Below, one piece after another: positions 17,590-26,552 of a stretch of 59,718 nt of DNA. Position 1 is the stretch's first letter, and every line of letters starts with the position of its first letter. Origin of the DNA: an uncultured Bacteroidales bacterium (GTDB taxonomy: Bacteria > Bacteroidota > Bacteroidia > Bacteroidales > Paludibacteraceae); the NCBI GenBank assembly GCA_934716995.1, contig CAKUYO010000013.1:1-59718 (forward strand). The letters are read 5' to 3'. Both the position numbers and the translations under genes were made by a program. A model generated the notes under the pieces. It was not told the origin of the DNA. It saw only the letters and a list, made by a program, of their open reading frames with translations, and searched no databases.

Positions 17590-18531
17590 ATGAACACAAC
17601 ACAAAACAAATCTGTATTCCCCCTCTTTGAGGGGGTTAGGGGGAGTCTTTTGTTGGTAGCATTGCTGTCTGCCCTCTCCCTCAATGCCCAAATGCTCAAA
17701 GTCTATAAAGGCGGTGCAATGGTCTATTATCTGGAAAATGCCGACAGCGTAGTCTTCTGTTCCTTGCCCCACCATGCCCTTTCGGGCGTGTTTTCGGTGT
17801 CCGAAACCAAACAAATCCATTTCTCTTGCGGCAACCTGCAGTACACACAATCCACGCAGATATGGTCGTTTGCGGAGCATCAGTATGATATGATTGGCGA
17901 AGCCAACATCAGTAATGGTGTTCTTGCAGATAAGATAGACCTGTTCGGTTGGAGCGGTAGTACCGCCACAGCCCAATGGGGTATCAGCACCTCAACGGAC
18001 AAAAGCGATTATAGTGGAGACTTTGTGGATTGGGGTACGAATACTATCGGCAAAGACGCTTCTGACACATGGCGTACTTTGACAAATGACGAATGGAGTT
18101 ACCTTCTCTCTAATCGTACCAATGCCAACAATCTCATCGGTGTGGCACGTATCAACCTCAATGCCGACGGCACAGAGTATGCGAATGGTCTTATCCTCCT
18201 TCCGGACAATTGGACTTGCCCTGCGGGCGTGACATTCAAGTCGGGTCTCGCAAGTGAAAACAGTGTACAGGCTTATGCCGATTACCAGACTTTCACCTTG
18301 AGTGATTGGCAGCAGTTGGAAGCCGCAGGTGCTGTTTTCTTGCCTGCTTCGGGTAACCGCTACGGGGATGGGGCGGATGCGTACGATGGGCTATACAGCG
18401 GCTATTGGCTTGCTACACCTTGTGGCTCGGACTACGCGTGCTCATTCCTCTTCGACTCGAAGGTAGCGAAAACGTACGACTATTGGAATCGCGGCAGCGG
18501 GCACGCAGTCCGTCTTGTCACAGACCTGTAA
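17590..18531 (+). CDS. Secreted FISUMP-like protein (type 2) with C-terminal variable region, second copy
   Basis: 313 residues, a close paralog of the protein at 16040. The start MNTTQNKSVFPLFEG again contains palindrome-encoded residues, then the signal core LLVALLSALSLNAQ. The type 2 domain has IHFSCGNLQYTQSTQ, DKIDLFGWSGSTATAQWG, FVDWGTNTIGKD, TWRTLTNDEWSYLL and FTLSDWQQLEAAGAVFLPAS. It ends right after the variable segment at HAVRLVTDL with no sorting tail. Function unknown; a surface or secreted binder is inference. Confidence 0.82.
   Translation: MNTTQNKSVFPLFEGVRGSLLLVALLSALSLNAQMLKVYKGGAMVYYLENADSVVFCSLPHHALSGVFSVSETKQIHFSCGNLQYTQSTQIWSFAEHQYDMIGEANISNGVLADKIDLFGWSGSTATAQWGISTSTDKSDYSGDFVDWGTNTIGKDASDTWRTLTNDEWSYLLSNRTNANNLIGVARINLNADGTEYANGLILLPDNWTCPAGVTFKSGLASENSVQAYADYQTFTLSDWQQLEAAGAVFLPASGNRYGDGADAYDGLYSGYWLATPCGSDYACSFLFDSKVAKTYDYWNRGSGHAVRLVTDL
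17617..17647 (+). repeat. G-rich palindromic repeat inside a signal-peptide coding sequence
   Basis: CCCCCTCTTTGAGGGGG at 17619-17635 followed by TTAGGGGGAGTC. It is the shorter relative of 16067-16100; the size difference changes the protein by six residues without breaking the frame. Confidence 0.85.
18355..18498 (+). other. Hypervariable lectin segment VR2
   Basis: 48 codons between FLPASG and GHAVRLV. The changed codons are mostly NNC/NNT relative to the other type 2 segments. Confidence 0.6.
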
Positions 18532-18609
18532 AAGGTTTGCACCCGTCAACCCTTTCAACGTATCCAATCACGCATAAAAGTATCAACACATAAACAAAAA
18601 AAAGCAGTT

Positions 18610-20952
18610 ATGAACAAATCATTACTCACTTTGGCACTCGCTGCCATCGTTCTCACAGGCGCAAGCATACAGGCAAGCGCACAAGCGCCCGCCAACGTAC
18701 AAGCCGTTGACCTCGGTCTGCCGAGCGGGCTGAAATGGGCATCATGCAACGTAGGAGCCACCGCGCCCGAAGGCTACGGCAACTACTACGCTTGGGGCGA
18801 GACGGAACCCAAAGACAACTACTCGTGGGCGACCTACAAGCATAATAATGGTGATAATAGTTCTGATAACATCACCAAGTACGGCAACAATGCAGACACC
18901 TTGACCACCTTGGAGCCTGAGGATGATGCCGCTACTGCCAACTGGGGTGGTGATTGGCGTATGCCTACGGCTGCCGAGATGGATGAATTATTAGAGCACT
19001 GCACATGGACGTGGACGACGCAAAATGGTGTAAACGGCTACCAAGTTGCAAGCAAGACCAACGGTAACTCCATTTTTCTTCCCGCAGCGGGCTATTATTT
19101 TAGGGAAACTCTCAACGGGAATAACAGCAGTTGCTGCTATTTGTCTGCGTCGCTCTATGAGAAAAACCCGTCTCGTGCATGGTATATCTATAACAAGTAT
19201 GCCGGAACTCAGATGGCTCGAGACTACTGCTACCGCTTCTATGGTCAGTCTGTCCGCCCCGTGCAGGACAAACAGGAAGAAGTAGTAGAGCCAGCCTACA
19301 CGCCCAAGCCCTTCACGGTAGCCGAAGGCAAGCAAATCACGTTCTCCGGCGGCAACCTGCAATACACCCAATCCACACAGACATGGGCATTTGCGGAGCA
19401 TCAGTATGATATGCTTGGCGAAGCCAATATCACCACCGGCGCCGATGGCAACAAAGTCCTTGCCGATAAGATAGACTTGTTCGGTTGGAGCGGTAGCACA
19501 GGCAGTGCCAAGTGGGGTATCAGCACATCTACTGATAACAATGATTATTCCGGTGATTTTGTGGATTGGGGTACAAACACTATTGGCACAGACGCTCCTG
19601 ACACTTGGCGTACATTGACGTCTGACGAGTGGACTTTCCTGCTCTCTACTCGTACCAATGCTGACAATCTTGTAGGTGTGGCACGTATCAACCTCAATGC
19701 CGATGGCACAAAGTATGTCAATGGTTTTATCCTGTTGCCTGATAGTTGGACTTGCCCTGCGGGTGTAACCTTCAAGTCGGGTTTTGCCGGAGAATGGAAT
19801 GTACAGGCGTATGCTGATTATCAGACGTTCACTTTGAGTGATTGGCAGCAGTTGGAGTCAGCGGGTGCTGTTTTCCTTCCTGCTTTGGGCTACCGCCACG
19901 GGTCTAATGTGTACTACGTGCAGTACGGCGGCTACTACTGGTCTGCTACGCCTCCCGACTCGGACGACGCGCTCTACCTGTATTTCCTCTCGAATGAAGC
20001 GGGTACGTACAACACCAATCGCAACGACGGACAAGCCGTCCGTCTTGTGAAGAACTGCGCTACGGAAGAAGAGATAGAGCCTGCTTATGTACCCAAGCCG
20101 TTCACGGTAGCCGAAGGCAAGCAAATCACATTCTCCGGCGGCAATCTGCAGTACACCCAAAGCACACAGACGTGGGCATTTGCGGAACATCAGTATGATA
20201 TGTTGGGTACGGATAATGTGGATGGTAGCACCCTTGCCGACAAGATAGACCTGTTCGGTTGGAGCGGTAGCACAGGCAGTGCCAAGTGGGGTATCAGCAC
20301 CTCAACGGACAAAAGCGATTATAGTGGTGATTTCGTGGATTGGGGTACAAACACTATTGGCACAGACGCTCCTGACACTTGGCGTACATTGACCATAGAC
20401 GAGTGGCAGTATCTGTTTATGCATACCCGTTGGACAATGGCAAAGGTGAATGGCACCTTGGGCTTTATGCTTCTGCCCGCTGATTTCGTTGTGCCTGCCG
20501 GACTGACAATCAGTATTTTGGGCGATGGCAATATGTCTGATGCCTACAAGAATTTCAGCGAGTCGGACTACTCCGCCAATGTCTATACAGCGAGCCAGTT
20601 CTCGCAATTGGAGTCTGCAGGTGTGGTCTTCCTGCCTTGTGCGGGCTTCCACCGCGGCTCGAGTGTAGGCAATGTCGGGTCGGTCGGCTACTACTGGTCG
20701 GCTACTCCCGGCGATACGGACTGCGCGGGGTACGTGTACTTCGGCTCGTGGAACGCGTTCGCGAACGGTTGGTTCGATTGCAGCCTCGGGCAGTCCGTCC
20801 GTCTTGTGAAGAACTATTCCAACGTAAGCACAGACGCAACCTGCCCCTCTGCCGCAGACACTACCGCTGCCCGCAAGGTGCTCCGCAACGGGCAAGTGCT
20901 GATAGAGCGCGGGGGCAAGACCTACACCATCACCGGTGTGGAGGTGGAGTAA
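18610..20952 (+). CDS. Secreted three-domain FISUMP protein
   Basis: 780 residues. Signal peptide MNKSLLTLALAAIVLTG with cleavage near ASA-Q. Domain 1 (about 30-220) is type 1: AVDLGLPSGLKWASCNVGA, WRMPTAAEMDELLEHC, YGQSVRPV. Domains 2 (about 230-480) and 3 (about 500-740) are type 2, each starting KPFTVAEGKQITFSGGNLQY. Domain 3 has a shortened central part, HTRWTMAKVNGTLGFMLLP. Each domain ends in a variable segment and RLVKN. The shared tail KVLRNGQVLIERGGKTYT closes the protein. Domain order and sequence match the protein at 26553-28892, and the two share long nearly identical DNA tracts, so gene conversion is likely. Confidence 0.85.
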   Translation: MNKSLLTLALAAIVLTGASIQASAQAPANVQAVDLGLPSGLKWASCNVGATAPEGYGNYYAWGETEPKDNYSWATYKHNNGDNSSDNITKYGNNADTLTTLEPEDDAATANWGGDWRMPTAAEMDELLEHCTWTWTTQNGVNGYQVASKTNGNSIFLPAAGYYFRETLNGNNSSCCYLSASLYEKNPSRAWYIYNKYAGTQMARDYCYRFYGQSVRPVQDKQEEVVEPAYTPKPFTVAEGKQITFSGGNLQYTQSTQTWAFAEHQYDMLGEANITTGADGNKVLADKIDLFGWSGSTGSAKWGISTSTDNNDYSGDFVDWGTNTIGTDAPDTWRTLTSDEWTFLLSTRTNADNLVGVARINLNADGTKYVNGFILLPDSWTCPAGVTFKSGFAGEWNVQAYADYQTFTLSDWQQLESAGAVFLPALGYRHGSNVYYVQYGGYYWSATPPDSDDALYLYFLSNEAGTYNTNRNDGQAVRLVKNCATEEEIEPAYVPKPFTVAEGKQITFSGGNLQYTQSTQTWAFAEHQYDMLGTDNVDGSTLADKIDLFGWSGSTGSAKWGISTSTDKSDYSGDFVDWGTNTIGTDAPDTWRTLTIDEWQYLFMHTRWTMAKVNGTLGFMLLPADFVVPAGLTISILGDGNMSDAYKNFSESDYSANVYTASQFSQLESAGVVFLPCAGFHRGSSVGNVGSVGYYWSATPGDTDCAGYVYFGSWNAFANGWFDCSLGQSVRLVKNYSNVSTDATCPSAADTTAARKVLRNGQVLIERGGKTYTITGVEVE
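19891..20028 (+). other. Hypervariable lectin segment VR4 (domain 2)
   Basis: 46 codons. Against VR10 in the paralog it shows about 22 amino-acid-changing and 4-5 silent codon differences, counted over these codons and the three that follow. Confidence 0.65.
20647..20787 (+). other. Hypervariable lectin segment VR5 (domain 3)
   Basis: 47 codons aligned without gaps to VR11 (28587-28727). By hand count 24 codons differ in amino acid and one is silent. The flanks on both sides are nearly identical between the two genes. Confidence 0.75.
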
Positions 20953-20953
20953 C

Positions 20954-21045
20954 CTTGCGCTAAATGCGTAGGCTTGCATAGTGCGCAACCAATCCTTGAA
21001 ACTGCCTGACAATAGCAACCATAGCATTGTCAGGCAGTCTCTTTT
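20954..21045 (+). terminator. Strong terminator after the three-domain gene
   Basis: CTGCCTGACAAT at 21002-21013 pairs exactly with 21026-21037, followed by TCTCTTTTTA. An upstream hairpin with TTGCGC/GCGCAA arms at 20954-20988 precedes it. Confidence 0.9.
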
Positions 21046-21073
21046 TATTGTGTTCAACCACCGCTACACACAA

Positions 21074-21114
21074 CAGGGGCGAAAATGTGTGGAAATACAC
21101 ATATTTTCGCCCTG
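21074..21114. repeat. Inverted repeat of unknown role
   Basis: CAGGGGCGAAAATGTGT pairs with the arm ending ATATTTTCGCCCTG around a 6-nt loop. It is not followed by a T-run. It lies in the 560-bp spacer before the gene at 21513, which otherwise holds a terminator, a GTGCGC/GCGCAC hairpin near 21260, the 11-bp array and a promoter. Confidence 0.6.
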
Positions 21115-21325
21115 TAACTGCCTTGTCCTGAATCAGGCTGACCATTTTGTCTGTTAGGACGGAGTTCGGTTGATTCAAGGAAAGGTAGGGATAAGTAGCA
21201 GATACCAATCAATGTTAACAGAAATGACAAGCCACCGTTCAGCAAGGGTGAAGCGTAAGGCGGGTGCGCAAAGCGCACTGAGCGCCGAAGCGATACGAAG
21301 CCCGGTGGGCTGAGTAGAACTCCTT

Positions 21326-21358
21326 ATACGCAAGGGATGAGCAAGGGATACGCAAGGG
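21326..21358 (+). repeat. 11-bp tandem repeat (ATACGCAAGGG family)
   Basis: ATACGCAAGGG, ATGAGCAAGGG and ATACGCAAGGG follow at an exact 11-bp step. Related to the array at 14451-14483. Confidence 0.95.
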
Positions 21359-21437
21359 ATAGCGGAGGTCTGCACCGCAGATATTCACAGGATAATCACA
21401 GAATAGTATAAACTTTTGAATGTTATTATGTTCAAAA

Positions 21438-21470
21438 TTTGCATATATGCTTAATAAATCGTACCTTTGC
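21438..21470 (+). promoter_or_regulatory. Promoter of the FISUMP gene at 21513
   Basis: TTTG at 21438-21441 and TACCTTTGC at 21462-21470 with 20 bp between. Confidence 0.8.
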
Positions 21471-21512
21471 AATCGAATCAACATATAACCACCAAACTAA
21501 ATTCGACGCATT

Positions 21513-23126
21513 ATGAAGAAATCAATCCTCACCATCGCTCTTACAGTCCTTGCTCTTGCGGGCGCAACCTCGCAGGCAAGCGCACAAACAGCCCCTGCCA
21601 AGGCACAAGCCCCCGCCAACGTACAAGCCGTTGACCTCGGTCTGCCGAGCGGACTGAAATGGGCATCGTGCAACGTCGGTGCCACCACGCCCGAAGACTA
21701 CGGCAACTACTACGCTTGGGGCGAAGTACTCCCAAAAGACAACTACTCGTGGACTACGTATGCACACGCCAACGGTAGTGCCAACGACCTCACCAAGTAC
21801 TGCAGCGATGCGACGCTGGGTAACGATGGTTTCACCGACAACTTGACCACCTTGGAGCCTGAGGACGATGCTGCTACCGCCAATTGGGGCGGCGAATGGC
21901 GTATGCCGACCGAGGCGGAATGGATAGAGTTGCGCACACAATGCACATGGACGTGGATGACACAGAGCGGCGTAAATGGCTACCAAGTAACAAGCAAAAC
22001 GAACAGCAACTCTATCTTCCTGCCCGCGGCGGGCTATCGCTACGATGAGACGCTCAGCGACGGCGGCTCCTACGGCAACTACTGGGCTTCGTCGCTCTTC
22101 GAGAAGAATTCGGGACATGCGTGGGGCATAGGCTTCTATTCGGGGCTTGCGGACATGGGTTCCTACACCCGCTGCTATGGTCAGTCGGTCCGCCCCGTGC
22201 AGGACAAGCAGGAAGACGTAGTAGAGCCAGCCTACACGCCCAAGCCCTTCACGGTAGCCGAGGGCAAGCAAATCACTTTCTCCGGCGGCAACCTGCAATA
22301 CACCCAGAGCACACAGACGTGGGCGTTTGCCGATAATCAATATGATATGTTGGGAGATGCCAATGTAAGTGGTAGTGCCCTTGCCGATAAGATAGACCTC
22401 TTTGGTTGGAGTGGTAGTATAGGCTCCGCCAAGTGGGGTATCAGCACCTCACAGTCCAATTCTGCTTATAGCGGTGACTTCGTGGATTGGGGAACGAATA
22501 CTATCGGCACGGATGCGCCTAATACATGGCGTACTTTGACGCATGATGAATGGGATTACCTGCTCAAAAAGCGTCTTGATGCCGCCCAACTCAACGGTGT
22601 GGCACGTATTCAGTTCGGCGAAAACAAATATGCGAATGGTCTTGTTTTGCTCCCAGACAATTGGATATGCCCTGCGGGTGTAACGTTCAAGTCGGGCTTT
22701 GCGGGTGAATGGAGTGTTCAGGCGTATGCCGATTATCAGACGTTCACACTTGCGGATTGGCGGGAATTGGAAGCCTCCGGTGCTGTATTCCTGCCTGCTT
22801 CGGGTTACCGCGATGAGTCGTTAATGAGTTTCGAGCCGTGTGTGAACGACGTGCAGAGTTACGGCCACTATTGGTCTGCTACGCCTGACGACTTGTACAT
22901 CGCATGCTACTTGTACTTCAACTCGAGCGCAGCGGGTACGAACTGCAACTTCCGCAACTACGGGCGATCCGTCCGCCTTGTGAAGAACTATTCCAACGTA
23001 AGCACAGACGCAGCCAGCCCTGCAACCACAGACATTGGCGAGGTGCGCAAGGTGCTACGCAACGGACAAGTGCTGATAGAGCGTGGTGGCAAGACCTACA
23101 CCCTGCAAGGCGTGGAGGTGAAGTAG
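21513..23126 (+). CDS. Secreted two-domain FISUMP protein
   Basis: 537 residues. Signal peptide MKKSILTIALTVLALAG with cleavage near ASA-Q, then a short QTAPAKAQAPAN linker. Domain 1 (about 35-230) is type 1: WRMPTEAEWIELRTQC, NYWASSLFEKN, YGQSVRPV. Domain 2 (about 240-500) is type 2: KPFTVAEGKQITFSGGNLQY, WRTLTHDEWDYLLKK, FTLADWRELEASGAVFLPAS. The tail KVLRNGQVLIERGGKTYT ends it. The 40-bp leader before the ATG (from AACATATAACC to GACGCATT) is nearly the same before the paralogs at 30414 and 33100, showing that leader and gene were copied as one unit. Confidence 0.85.
   Translation: MKKSILTIALTVLALAGATSQASAQTAPAKAQAPANVQAVDLGLPSGLKWASCNVGATTPEDYGNYYAWGEVLPKDNYSWTTYAHANGSANDLTKYCSDATLGNDGFTDNLTTLEPEDDAATANWGGEWRMPTEAEWIELRTQCTWTWMTQSGVNGYQVTSKTNSNSIFLPAAGYRYDETLSDGGSYGNYWASSLFEKNSGHAWGIGFYSGLADMGSYTRCYGQSVRPVQDKQEDVVEPAYTPKPFTVAEGKQITFSGGNLQYTQSTQTWAFADNQYDMLGDANVSGSALADKIDLFGWSGSIGSAKWGISTSQSNSAYSGDFVDWGTNTIGTDAPNTWRTLTHDEWDYLLKKRLDAAQLNGVARIQFGENKYANGLVLLPDNWICPAGVTFKSGFAGEWSVQAYADYQTFTLADWRELEASGAVFLPASGYRDESLMSFEPCVNDVQSYGHYWSATPDDLYIACYLYFNSSAAGTNCNFRNYGRSVRLVKNYSNVSTDAASPATTDIGEVRKVLRNGQVLIERGGKTYTLQGVEVK
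22806..22961 (+). other. Hypervariable lectin segment VR7
   Basis: 52 codons, longer than the others by an insertion of several codons near its start. It is bounded by FLPASG and RSVRLV. Confidence 0.6.
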
Positions 23127-23221
23127 TGGTTTCTTATGGTTACTAAGTCGTAGTGAATGCGGCTTAGTAACCGTTTGGCAACTGTATTTTTGCAGTAAAA
23201 TACTATGATTATGTATGTTAT

Positions 23222-23254
23222 ATTTGCACATATCGAGAATTAGCAGTACTTTTG
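23222..23254 (+). promoter_or_regulatory. Promoter of the AAA_14 ATPase gene
   Basis: TTTG at 23222-23225 and TACTTTTG at 23247-23254 with 21 bp between. The transcript would begin inside the 33-bp repeats that follow. Confidence 0.7.
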
Positions 23255-23338
23255 TGTGTCCGTTGCAAAGGACACAAAATATAGAAATGTGTCCGCTGTA
23301 AAGGACACAAAACAGAAAAATGTGTCCGACACAAAGGT
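23255..23338 (+). repeat. 33-bp tandem repeat of TGTGTCC/GGACACA palindromes
   Basis: TGTGTCCG starts at 23255, 23288 and 23321, an exact 33-bp step. The first two copies carry a matching GGACACA 8 nt further on, so each is a palindrome; the third is shorter. The position at the transcript start suggests operator or leader hairpins. Confidence 0.85.
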
Positions 23339-23382
23339 CTTGACAGTTCGGTAATACGTAATCACAGTATTCACAAAAGGGT

Positions 23383-24582
23383 ATGGACAAGTTATTTGAA
23401 AAGCAAAGCAGGTTATTGGCTCTCACATCGCTTAAGATAGTGAGACAGTGTGCATTGTCTATCAATTGGGATGCGCCGATGTTGGCTATCCGCGGTCCGA
23501 AAGGTGTAGGTAAGACCACTATCATACTGCAATACATCAAGCAGCACTACTCGTTGCAGGACCAATCGGTGCTCTATTGCTCGTTGGATAGCACGTATTT
23601 TGCAAATCACACTCTGCTTGACCTTGTGGACAGATTCTACAAGAACGGCGGCAAGCACCTCTTTTTGGACGAGGTACACAAGTATCCCAACTGGGCAAAG
23701 GAGGTGAAAGAGACGTATGACTCTTACCCCGATATGCAGGTAGTGCTCAGCGGCTCTTCTCTGCTGGATATGATGTCCGGCGATGCAGACTTGTCAAGGC
23801 GGTGTATCAACCACGACATACAAGGCTTGTCCTTCCGCGAGTATTTACAGTTCTACAAGAATATCAACCTGCAGCCTTGCTCTTTGGAGGACTTGTTGCA
23901 TGACCCGATGCCGGTATGCCTGCAGGTGAACGACCTGTGCCGTCCGTTGGCATTCTTCCGTGAGTATCTGCAATACGGATACTACCCCTACTATATCAAG
24001 AACAAGATTGACTACTACTCTGCCGTAGAGCAAGTAACATCCCATATCATTGACGACGAGATGCCGCGTATATGCGGCGTGGAGGTGGCGAATACGCGCA
24101 AGATTAAGGCACTGATGAATGTGTTGGCGTCTGCCGAACCCTTTGAGGTGGACATCAAGAAACTATCCACACAGACTGCCATGAAGCGGGAGACCCTCTT
24201 GGGCTATCTCAACTATATGCAGAAAGCCAAACTGCTCAACTTGCTCTATTGCGACAACACCGGCATCAAGAAACTGCAAAAGCCTGACAAGATATACATG
24301 GAGAACACCAATCTCCTGTATGCTTTGGCGGACGATCCTGTCAAGCAGGGCAACCTGCGCGAAACGTTTGCCGTCAATCAGTTGTTGCACAGCCATCAGG
24401 TGGAGTACAAGAAGACCAACGGGGACTTCATGGTGGACGGCAAATACACGTTTGAAGTCGGTGGCAGCGGCAAGGACTATACACAGATTGCCGACCTGCC
24501 CGACTCCTACATCTTGGCGGACGACATCGAACTGCCTGTCGGACACAAACTGCCTTTGTGGCTCATCGGTTTCATTTACTGA
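23383..24582 (+). CDS. AAA_14-type ATPase
   Basis: 399 residues. P-loop GPKGVGKTT at 38-46, Walker B HLFLDEVHKY near residue 92 and sensor VLSGSSLLDMMSG near 125 identify an AAA_14-type ATPase. The middle has GLSFREYLQFY and the pattern continues with a winged-helix-like section, TQTAMKRETLLGYLNYMQKA. The C-terminal part is of the DUF4143 type, with an acidic FEVGGSG in place of the usual ExK nuclease motif. Such ATPases are common and scattered in Bacteroidales; their role is not established. It stands between FISUMP genes with its own promoter and repeat-rich leader. Confidence 0.85.
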   Translation: MDKLFEKQSRLLALTSLKIVRQCALSINWDAPMLAIRGPKGVGKTTIILQYIKQHYSLQDQSVLYCSLDSTYFANHTLLDLVDRFYKNGGKHLFLDEVHKYPNWAKEVKETYDSYPDMQVVLSGSSLLDMMSGDADLSRRCINHDIQGLSFREYLQFYKNINLQPCSLEDLLHDPMPVCLQVNDLCRPLAFFREYLQYGYYPYYIKNKIDYYSAVEQVTSHIIDDEMPRICGVEVANTRKIKALMNVLASAEPFEVDIKKLSTQTAMKRETLLGYLNYMQKAKLLNLLYCDNTGIKKLQKPDKIYMENTNLLYALADDPVKQGNLRETFAVNQLLHSHQVEYKKTNGDFMVDGKYTFEVGGSGKDYTQIADLPDSYILADDIELPVGHKLPLWLIGFIY

Positions 24583-24637
24583 CGGATAGTATGTATGCCC
24601 TAACAACCTGAAATAGCAAACGTACTGGGGATTGTCA

Positions 24638-24661
24638 GCCGCAAAATATGCGGCTTATTAA
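24638..24661 (+). terminator. Short hairpin after the ATPase gene
   Basis: AGCCGC and GCGGCT pair around AAAATAT, followed by TATTAA. The stem is short and the T-run weak. Confidence 0.4.
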
Positions 24662-24685
24662 CCGCAAGAACAATCAAGTAATCTT

Positions 24686-25579
24686 ATGCCAAACGAATCT
24701 GTCATACAAGTCTTTGACGACAAGAATGTCCGCATTATATGGAACGAGCAGGAAGAGAAGTACTATTTCTCTATTGCCGATATTGTGCAAATCCTTACGG
24801 ACAGCACCGATGTGAAACAGTATATCAAGCGTATGCGTGCGCGAGACCCCGAGTTGGATTCAAGGTGGGGTACAATTTGTACCCCTGTTCGAATGCGCGC
24901 TGCCGACGGGAAAAACCGCCAAGTGCAAGCCGCTGATTTAGAGGGTATCTTCCGCCTTATACAATCCATTCCGTCCAAGAAAGCGGAGCCGGTAAAGCAG
25001 TGGCTTGCCAACGTGGGAGCACAGCGTATCGACCAAATCATCGACCCCGAACTTACGTTCCAGATGGCAGTCGAGGACTATCGCCGACAGGGATACTCCG
25101 ACAAGTGGATTAACGAGCGCATGCGCTCCATCGAGATGCGCAAGGAACTGACCGACGAATGGAAGCGGGCAGGCATACACGAGCAGAGAGACTTTGCCCT
25201 GCTCACCAACGTCCTCACCAAAGCATGGAGCGGTATGACCACCGGCGAATACAAACGCCACAAAGGCTTGACCAAGGAGAACCTGCGCGACAATATGACC
25301 AATGTGGAACTGGCACTCAACCCCCTCGCCGAGGTGGCTACCACGGAGTTGTCGCGTCAGAGCAACCCGCAGGGTATCGCGCAAACCACACGGACAGCAC
25401 AGGCAGGTGGTGAGGTTGCCCGAAACGCCCGTACCGACTTGGAGCAACGCCTCGGACGCTCGGTGATATCTTCGCAGCGGGCAGCCGACTACATCCGTCC
25501 TGTCGAAGATACCACCGCACAGGAACTGCCTTTCGACGGAGACGCTCACTCTAAAACTAACGAATCTATTAACAACTAA
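24686..25579 (+). CDS. Bro-N domain, phage-antirepressor-like protein
   Basis: 297 residues. The N-terminal 110 residues fit a Bro-N domain: VRIIWNEQEEKYYFSIADIV, TDVKQYIKRMRARDPEL and the IFRLIQSIPSKKAEPVKQWL helix. The middle has HEQRDFALLTNVLTKAWSGM and TKENLRDNMTNVELALNPLA, seen in Bro-N antirepressor and DinD-like proteins. The C-terminal 60 residues are polar and probably disordered. DNA-binding regulation of a mobile element or stress response is inference. The gene ends 13 bp before the next FISUMP gene, so both are probably on one transcript. Confidence 0.8.
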   Translation: MPNESVIQVFDDKNVRIIWNEQEEKYYFSIADIVQILTDSTDVKQYIKRMRARDPELDSRWGTICTPVRMRAADGKNRQVQAADLEGIFRLIQSIPSKKAEPVKQWLANVGAQRIDQIIDPELTFQMAVEDYRRQGYSDKWINERMRSIEMRKELTDEWKRAGIHEQRDFALLTNVLTKAWSGMTTGEYKRHKGLTKENLRDNMTNVELALNPLAEVATTELSRQSNPQGIAQTTRTAQAGGEVARNARTDLEQRLGRSVISSQRAADYIRPVEDTTAQELPFDGDAHSKTNESINN

Positions 25580-25592
25580 TTTTAATACGACA

Positions 25593-26408
25593 ATGAAAAG
25601 AAATATACTTTCTCTCGCAGTAGCAATAGTTGCCATTGCTCTCACAGGCGCAAGCACACAGGCAAGCGCACAAGCACCCGCAGGTGTACAAGCCGTTGAC
25701 CTCGGATTGCCGAGCGGTCTCTACTGGGCGTCATGTAATGTTGGTGCCGCCTATTCACAAGGCTATGGCGACTATTTCGCTTGGGGCGAGACCGCACCCA
25801 AAGATTACTACGCTTGGAGTACCTACAAATACACCAACGGCGGGTACGGCAAAATGACCAAGTATTGCAACGATGCTTCGCACGGCGACAATGGTTTCAC
25901 CGACAACAAGACCATTCTCGAACAGGAGGACGATGCGGCTGCCGCCAACTGGGGCAATGCGTGGCGTATGCCTACCGATGCCGAGTGGAAAGAGTTGCTC
26001 GAACAATGTACATGGGAATGGATAAAGTATAGCCAGGACACATTCGGCTACGTGGTTACAAGCAAGACCAACGGCAACTCTATCTTCCTTCCCGCTGCGG
26101 GCTATCTGGTTGACGACAGCCGCTACAATGCGGGCATGCGCGGCAACTATTGGTCGGCATCGCTCAACGAGGGCGAAGCGAGTTATGCACAGTACATTGA
26201 CTTCAATTCAAGCAAACAGGAAAGAACCCAATACGGGCGTTTCTATGGACGTTCCATTCGTGCTGTCCGTGAAACAGCCATAACCACAGGCATCGCCGCC
26301 CCCACTGGCGCAGATACCGCCCCTGCCCGCAAAGTATTCCGCAACGGACAAGTGCTGATAGAGCGCGGGGGCAAGACCTACACCCTCACGGGCATAGAGG
26401 TGAAGTAA
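25593..26408 (+). CDS. Secreted FISUMP-domain protein (type 1)
   Basis: 271 residues. Signal peptide MKRNILSLAVAIVAIALTG with cleavage near ASA-Q. One type 1 domain: AVDLGLPSGLYWASCNVGA, YFAWGETAPKDYYAW, WRMPTDAEWKELLEQC, IFLPAAGY, NYWSASLNEG, RSIRAV. The tail KVFRNGQVLIERGGKTYT closes it. It begins 13 bp after the Bro-N gene and has no promoter of its own in that gap. Confidence 0.85.
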   Translation: MKRNILSLAVAIVAIALTGASTQASAQAPAGVQAVDLGLPSGLYWASCNVGAAYSQGYGDYFAWGETAPKDYYAWSTYKYTNGGYGKMTKYCNDASHGDNGFTDNKTILEQEDDAAAANWGNAWRMPTDAEWKELLEQCTWEWIKYSQDTFGYVVTSKTNGNSIFLPAAGYLVDDSRYNAGMRGNYWSASLNEGEASYAQYIDFNSSKQERTQYGRFYGRSIRAVRETAITTGIAAPTGADTAPARKVFRNGQVLIERGGKTYTLTGIEVK

Positions 26409-26431
26409 GCATAGCGGTGAAGCGGTGTGGT

Positions 26432-26520
26432 ACTTGTGAAACAGAACAAACATCTGCTGCTTTTACTTGTGAAATGAAACAAATATCTCACCATTTTACT
26501 TGTGAAATGAAACAAAATAG
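26432..26520 (+). repeat. 33-bp tandem repeat, 2.7 copies
   Basis: Units beginning ACTTGTGAAA start at 26432, 26465 and 26498, an exact 33-bp step. They fill most of the spacer between two FISUMP genes. Confidence 0.9.
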
Positions 26521-26552
26521 TATTTATCAGTAGTATTAAACATATCAAACGT

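Noticed and set aside
20302..21057. Open frame opposite the end of the three-domain FISUMP gene
   Set aside because: Similar antisense frames appear opposite each paralog because the DNA is repeated; no independent evidence for a gene.
23255..23338. CRISPR array from spaced palindromic repeats
   Set aside because: Spacers are not unique sequences of constant length, there are only three units, and no cas genes are near.
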